Below, piece after piece: positions 58,701 through 64,000 of a stretch of 64,000 nucleotides of DNA. The translations under genes were made by a program, and so were the position numbers. A model generated the notes under the pieces. That model was given only the letters and a program-made list of their open reading frames with translations, did no database searches and was not told the DNA's origin. Numbering within the stretch: the stretch's first letter is position 1; the number at the start of each line of letters is the position of its first letter. The stretch spans positions 23,735,751-23,799,750 of the forward strand of contig CM068543.1 of NCBI GenBank assembly GCA_035048495.1, in the 5' to 3' direction. The DNA is from Euptelea pleiosperma. Taxonomy: Eukaryota > Streptophyta > Magnoliopsida > Ranunculales > Eupteleaceae.

Positions 58701-61700
58701 GTCGAATCTTTCTTGGTGGTATTAGTCCTTCAAGGAAGAGAAGGATTGAGAAGTTATTGGGCATCAAAGAGGGTGTCTTCCAAAAAAAATACTTGGGTGT
58801 TCCTTTAGTCCAAGAGAGGGTCTCCAGTATGGCAGTGAGACCTCTTGTCGACAAGATCCGAAAAAGGGCAGTTGGTTGGGTAGGAAATCTATTATCCCTA
58901 GTAGAATTGTCCTTGCCAGATCCATTCTTAGTAGCATACTAGCATCCCAATTTACAATATCGCGGTGTATAAATGGCCAATGGGGATGTGAAAGAATGTG
59001 AGGGAATAATTAGAAATTTCATCTGGTAGGGAGATTCTTCAAAGAGGAAGTTGTTGACAGCTTGGGACAAGATTTGCAAGCCTTGAGATGAGGGTGGCAT
59101 GGGGCTCAGAAGACTTAGATTTGTGAACTTATCTTTCCTTATGAAACTAGCATGGAGGATGTTAGAGGGGAGGGATGATTAAGCCATATTAATGAGGGGA
59201 ATATTTTATAAAATGGGCCTTGATGGAAATGAAACACCATTATGGTTGGATTATTGGGAATGGTAAGAGCATTGACCTATGAGGAGAACCTTGGGCTGGT
59301 GACCAGGTAGTTAAGGACATGATTTAAGTGGATAAAGGACCTGGAGAGGGTGCAAGGCAAAGGTTACTGACTTAATTTTGAATAACAAATGACATGTGCC
59401 GACTGTAGGCTGACATGTATTTCTGGCGGTTGGTTTGCCCTTGGAGCAAACCCTTCACAATGCAAGAGGGCTTAGGGATAAAAAGGTGTGGAAACATTCG
59501 GTTAATGGAGAATTCTCTGTTAAATCTACTTTTGAGGTTGTAAGGGAAAAGGGCATTAAGGTTGAGTGGGCGAAATGGATCTAGTGCGAGTTTATTCATC
59601 CCAGAACTACAACCATGGCTTAGAAAATAATGCAAGGCAGTATTGCTATTGATGATCAGATGAGGAGGAGAGGGGTGTGTCTGGTCTCTACATGTTCTCT
59701 TTGCAAGAACCATGAAGAGACGACCAAGCACCTCTTTTTGGGTTGCAAGGTTGTTATGTAGGTTTGGAACCACATTGCAAGAATGTTTTCCTTCCATGGG
59801 ATAATGGATAGTTAGGCTTATTTTTTTGAGTAGAGGCAGTAGCTCCTTGATGAGATCAGGAGAGATATGTGGTGCGCTGCAGTGATCTCAAGTATGGTGG
59901 CCATTTGGAAAAGCCTTGAATTGAATGCTTTTTATGTTCTTGTGCATCACGAAGCTATCATGCATGGTATGGTCAGGGATGTGCAATTTGTTGTTGACCA
60001 GTCAAAAAGGCCATGCATAATAATGTTCGAGACGTACTTTAAGGAGTTTCGGCCTTGGGCGTAAGCCAGGTAAAGCTCCTCAAATCAAGGAGTGCAAATA
60101 GCTCCCTCCTCCTCATGGAATGGTGAAGATTAATTGCGATGTGGCCGTTAAAGGGAATCCTGGTGTGGGTAGCCTTGGGGCTATTTTTAGAGAGGAAATT
60201 AGAAGAGTGGTTGGGATCCTAGTTGAAAATCTTGGGGTAGTTACTAACAACTTAGCCAAGTGCACTACCATTGTGCAAGGCGTTGGGTTGGCCTTGTCCA
60301 AGGATTGGAAATGAATCTTGATTGAGACTGACTCTGAGGCTATTGTGAAAGCATTCCTTAAAAGCTATCATGCGCGGTGTGGTCAAGGATGCACAATTTG
60401 TTGTTGACTAGTCAAAGAAAGCCATGCATAATTGTGTTCGAGACTTACTTACCTTGAGGAGTTTTGGCCTTGGACCTAAGCTAGGTAAAGCTCCTCAAAT
60501 CAACCCTCCTCATGGAGTGGTGAAGATTAATTGCAATAAAGGGAATTTTCCTTGAAAAGACAAAGCTGAGTGGGAACCATAACGCACGAGTTTGAGTGGG
60601 TGTGAATTAGTTCACCCTAGAGAGAAGTTGATGCAAGATATTTAACCAATACTCCCCAAAAGCCGCGACTGTTGGTAGCGTGAGATTAAATTCCTTTATC
60701 TCATAAGATCTATCTAGGTTCTCGGTCGACACGACCCCTCGTGGGCCCATATCACACAGGCCACCCCACCCCGAGTGTGCCCCATTTATGCAGGCTGCCC
60801 CACTCGAGCCCGGTGTGAAAATGCCCTTGCATTAGAAGTCAACTTTAGTGCGGACATTTGTATTAGTTGTGGGTGTAGTACTTCTAGTGGTCCTTGTCAA
60901 TGGTGGGATGGGAGGCTTAGCTTTCTCTCTGTTGTTGAGGAGCCAAATAGGCTCTATTTTAGATTTATAAATTGAGTACGGACTCTTGTGTGATTGAGTT
61001 GTGCAGAGGATGGAAGAGAATTGGGGTGCCAACCTCATTGGGATGCCTTCCCTTGTGATGATGCAGTTCCACCCCACTATTTGTATCTTTTTCTTTTTTT
61101 CCTTAATAAAAATTCTCATTCAGCAAAAAAATAAAAATAAAAAACCAGACAAGCCTATTCATCACAAGATCCTCTTGCATGTAGGATCAAGTAAAGTTTC
61201 TGAGAGGGGAAGATCAATTAAATGATTTCTATCAGCGAAATCAGCAAATCCCTCGTACTTCAAGTTATCCTGCTACCGCCCCCTTTTTTTCAAAAGAAAT
61301 AATCGCATTTAAATCACCCCCTATGCACCATGATGCTACGTCCCAAAGACTAAAAAAAAAAAAACAACTCCTTCCAGAAATCAGCTCTCAACTTCTTGTC
61401 TATAGGATCATACACACTAGAAAGAGCTCATGAGAACTGGTCTTCCACATTCCTAAAAAAATGCATAGGAAGTCCTCTGCAACCACCACCATCGCATGTC
61501 TTATCCCAAACAACCAAAATAACACCCACAGTACCATTTGAAGGTGTAGCTTGCCAACCTAAATCCTTTTTGCCCCATATCTCCTCCATGATTACCATCA
61601 TAGTTGCCGTCAAATGATCAAGTAAAACCATTATTGCTACATAAGCATACACAAAAAGAGAACACCCTCCTGCAACTCACTGACCCCCAGCCAACGAAAA

Positions 61701-63912
61701 TCAATGATGATGGGTGGGCAACTGGACTCCAAGTGCCACAGTATTGAATGAAATAATAACCATTGTAAACAGAAACCAAAACTGTCTATTAACAACAAAG
61801 TAACGGAATCTTAAGACAGCTCCCACTAGGGTACTAGAAAAAGAATATGGAATTGATGGTATCTATGCTCTCAACAACTTGCAGTTTCAGATGTGAAAAG
61901 AATAAAAAGATAAATGAATTGAAGGATTTCAGTCATTTTAGAAAACTGAAATATTTTAAATACCCTATTTCTTGATAACTGAAAAATAAACCAATTTTAG
62001 ATGATGACTTTACATTTCATTCGTTGAATCAATTTGTGACAAACCATGAATCAAAACACAGCACTGTTCCAGTGGGTTAATTGTACAAAATATGCATAGA
62101 AACCTCATAGAAAACACCATAAAATACATATTAGAAATGAGTAAAATAAGATTCCAGGTTGGGTTAACAGAATTTCCTTCAGGAACTAAAAAGGGAATAC
62201 GTATATAAACAAGTACAATAACATTGAGCAACATTAAATTTTCTTCAGAAAAAAGACTCTCAAGGATATTTCATAATCTGACATGAAAAAGGTTAATCCA
62301 TAGACAGATTTAGAGTTCAAAAGAAAGCCATGTTTCAATTCGTAAAGCTGAAGAGGATAACTACTCACAGGTGTGCTTCGAGGAGCATATACATCATCAT
62401 CAGTGGACTGTTCAATTATATTTTTATGGTCACTCTTATCAGGCTCAAACTGAGCAAGTGGTGGTTTTGCATCATCAGAAGAAAATGCTAGAAATGCTTT
62501 TCTAGCTTCTCTACGTGCATCTGCAAATAAAATACAGATCTGAAGTGAGAAATGCAATGAACTATGAAATCCAGTTTGAACTACAAAGAAAGCACTCGTT
62601 GTTCAAGAGAAAATCAAACAACCAGAAGAAATGTATCACTTATTGAAACTTAAAAATTGCAAATAGAGGAAAGAAATGTCTTTGAACTTACAAAGTGGAC
62701 AACAAGAACATACTGATAATTTGGCGACAAGAATATGCATAGTATGAGAAAATAACACGTAAACCTTTTGGCAAGATGGTGTTAAATTATTCTTTTGCTC
62801 ATCACAGAACACATTCAGCCCAAATCTTGTAAGAAGAGGGCAATTAGTTACTTTCTTGACGAGGTTTAGAGAGGACAACATCGAACCAAAGAATAATTAT
62901 GAAAGAGGAAACCCCATCAATGTAACATGTTGGCTCCATCATAAGGATAAAACCAAAATTAACCACTAGCCAACTTTTATACTAGTCAAGGACAGAGGGA
63001 CCTTGTTGCAGCATTACTTTAGGGGTATAGCATAGATGACAATACAGACAGAGAATGATTGAAGCAGCTGATTATTTATGATTGAATATTGAGAAGAAAA
63101 CAATCAGACTGGTAGGTCCATAATCAGGCAGGATCCAAGAAATTGATATTTTTATTACATGTCCTCTTCCATGCGATGCATCACCAATTAAAGCAAATAA
63201 TCTCAAAATTATAGCCCACCACTGTGGCCAGATCTCTTTTTCATTAAATTAGTCATTAACATCCAGGTATTGTTACTACCAAAATCCTAGAAAAACAGCA
63301 TATACCCCAACAAAATCATAAGCGCTACCAGTTCTAAAGAGTGAAAGGCCATGAACAAAAATAAATAAGAAGCAAAGCAAATATAAAATTGCATTTTCAT
63401 AAGGCCAGGCCATTAAGCAAGAGAGACCAGTTCTAAAGAGTGAAAGGCCATGAACAAAAATAAATAAGAAGCAAAGCAAATATAAAAGAGACAGAGAGAG
63501 TACTAGCCAACAATCACACAATACAATACTAAGCAAGAGTTGACACTATAAAGCATAAAGATGCTGTTCAATGTTCATTCAATCTAGATGCTATTAAATG
63601 CAAAATGGTACCAAAATGTATACATATATGGAGCTTGGAAGAAATGCAGGATGCCTAAATCAAAATGTTGCCCAAAAAGCATACCGTACAGTAAATTAGT
63701 ACGTGAATCCCTAATTGAATGACCATGTCGCCATCCCATCTTCAGGAGCAATTTTACACCTATTCAACAATAAGTAGGAGATGCCAATGACGTTTAATAA
63801 CAATAAAATTTGAAGCAGAAAGCTCTGTTGATGAATTAACAAAAACAAACCGATAGAATTTGTGGCGGGGAGAACTATTTCATCAGGAACAGGTCCAGGA
63901 ATAGCTGATGGC
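49663..63912 (-). CDS. TGH: TOUGH (TGH) homologue: G-patch, SURP and RS-rich RNA-processing protein, 5' end outside window
   Basis: Exons in coding order: 63912-63851, 63759-63685, 62520-62369, 56447-56372, 56272-56186, 56029-55952, 53999-53855, 53592-53106, 52897-52610, 52509-52381, 52057-51839 and 50526-49663. They join in frame to 886 aa; the N-terminal part (by my recollection of the family, about 170 aa) lies beyond the right edge. Seen in order: a G-patch-like segment ([18 protein letters not shown]), [40 protein letters not shown], a SURP/SWAP domain ([20 protein letters not shown] ... [10 protein letters not shown]), [40 protein letters not shown] and a final Arg/Ser-rich tail. Arabidopsis TGH is nuclear and aids miRNA/siRNA biogenesis with DCL1 and HYL1. 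A 5.9-kb intron (56448-62368) holds Copia and LINE remnants. The gene is clearly recognised; short exon ends are by eye. Confidence 0.93.
50654..50878. repeat. three 75-bp tandem repeats in the last TGH intron
   Basis: Units start TGCTCGCATGC / TGCTCGAATGC at 50654, 50729 and 50804. The first two are nearly identical and the third more diverged. The 75-bp period keeps an open frame, but the sequence is intronic. Confidence 0.9.
50940..51838. other. rest of the last TGH intron
   Basis: AT-rich. The segment at about 51205-51400 (AAAGAGGGGCTGAGAAGGCC, AGGCAAACCACAGG) looks like an old element fragment but has no definable ends. Confidence 0.35.
55674..55719 (+). repeat. (GA)n microsatellite in a TGH intron
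   Basis: About 20 GA units with one AAGA interruption. Confidence 0.9.
56709..56831 (+). repeat. GGTAAGT heptamer repeat and adjacent 45-bp duplication
   Basis: Four to five copies of GGTAAGT (56719-56752), then two copies of a segment with GATAGACAAATAGAATACAA and GCCTTCCAAAT. It lies in the large TGH intron. GGTAAGT is a donor-site-like word and is repeated here. Confidence 0.8.
56890..58460 (+). pseudogene. Copia integrase and reverse-transcriptase remnant in the TGH intron
   Basis: The integrase end is read as [20 protein letters not shown], then [17 protein letters not shown] and [13 protein letters not shown]. The reverse-transcriptase start is read as [20 protein letters not shown] and [17 protein letters not shown]. 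Stops and frame shifts are frequent and no LTR was found. It is antisense to TGH. Confidence 0.75.
58480..61130 (+). pseudogene. LINE (L1-type) remnant: reverse-transcriptase end, zinc-finger-like region, RNase H, A-rich tail
   Basis: Traces of the palm end are [20 protein letters not shown] and [21 protein letters not shown] CysHis region [18 protein letters not shown] occurs near 59700. The RNase H part starts [20 protein letters not shown] near 60120, with [19 protein letters not shown]. The tail ends in AAAAAAATAAAAATAAAA at about 61124-61142. About 200 bp (59960-60160) is repeated at 60363-60545. There are many stops. It is antisense to TGH. Confidence 0.75.
61150..61665 (-). pseudogene. 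LINE endonuclease-domain remnant in opposite orientation
   Basis: On the minus strand, downstream of [20 protein letters not shown] and RNVEDQFS, frames continue as [33 protein letters not shown] and LIDLPLSE, the order of the plant L1 endonuclease. Frames shift at least twice. It has the same sense as TGH. Confidence 0.65.
61666..62368. other. proximal part of the large TGH intron
   Basis: AT-rich intronic sequence up to the splice donor at 62368. No element ends or coding frames were recognised. Confidence 0.5.
63327..63487 (+). repeat. 62-bp direct repeat at 99-bp spacing in a TGH intron
   Basis: ACCAGTTCTAAAGAGTGAAA and the following bases to AAATATAAAA occur identically at 63327 and 63426. 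Identity over the full length suggests a recent slippage or unequal exchange. Confidence 0.9.
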
Positions 63913-64000
63913 CTGCAATATGCAGAAGACAAAATTAACAAAAGTAAACAAGATACTTCCACCATGCTGCCTGCAGGATGTCAAATGCTGATCAATCAAA

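Noticed and set aside
58480..61665. one LINE with a 5' inversion from twin priming
   Set aside because: Twin priming would put the inverted endonuclease part before the sense half. Here it follows the A-rich tail, so two separate insertions fit better.

Overview
This is nuclear DNA from a land plant, most likely a woody angiosperm. The evidence is spliced genes with GT-AG introns of up to about 6 kb, plant-specific protein families (a PLS-class PPR protein, a calmodulin-like protein, an ALA-type P4-ATPase, a TOUGH/TGH homologue) and dense layers of degenerate Copia, LINE, Helitron-like and MITE sequence. I could not fix the species.

Layout. 81-7234 (+): nine-exon gene for a TMEM33/Pom33-family membrane protein (340 aa). 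It is followed about 300 bp downstream by a small single-exon membrane protein gene (7532-7882). 7.9-9.8 kb: MITE-like sequence without a gene. 9946-10428 (+): single-exon calmodulin-like protein of the CML15/16 type. 10.4-28.7 kb: a repeat block with no host gene. It contains foldback MITEs, a tandem array of Helitron-like units of about 167 bp with a three-unit higher-order period (12998-18630), a putative 2.86-kb solo LTR inside that array, and then a nest made of a hAT-like element containing a LINE remnant and a decayed Copia element, the Copia itself interrupted by a 2.35-kb solo LTR. 28721-30157 (+): intronless PPR gene. 32503-39270 (-): eleven-exon P4-ATPase (lipid flippase, 1196 aa). 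39.3-49.6 kb: a second gene-free block of MITEs, foldback elements, an isolated Helitron-like copy and a long hairpin. 49663-63912 (-): twelve visible exons of a TOUGH (TGH) homologue, with G-patch, SURP and RS-rich regions. Its N-terminal part lies beyond the right edge, and one 5.9-kb intron carries Copia and LINE remnants.

The genes have no evident joint pathway and are ordinary housekeeping or regulatory plant genes. The most unusual content is in the repeats. The ~167-bp units carry textbook Helitron ends (TC start, short GC hairpin about 10 nt before CTAG, A/T flanks) yet are arranged as a satellite with an A-B-C higher-order repeat, in which the long C unit contains part of a second, MULE-like MITE family found elsewhere in the window. 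A separate foldback family keeps its inner arms better conserved than its ends. All splice junctions were placed by eye from GT-AG sites, reading frame and family resemblance recalled from memory; no alignment or search was run.
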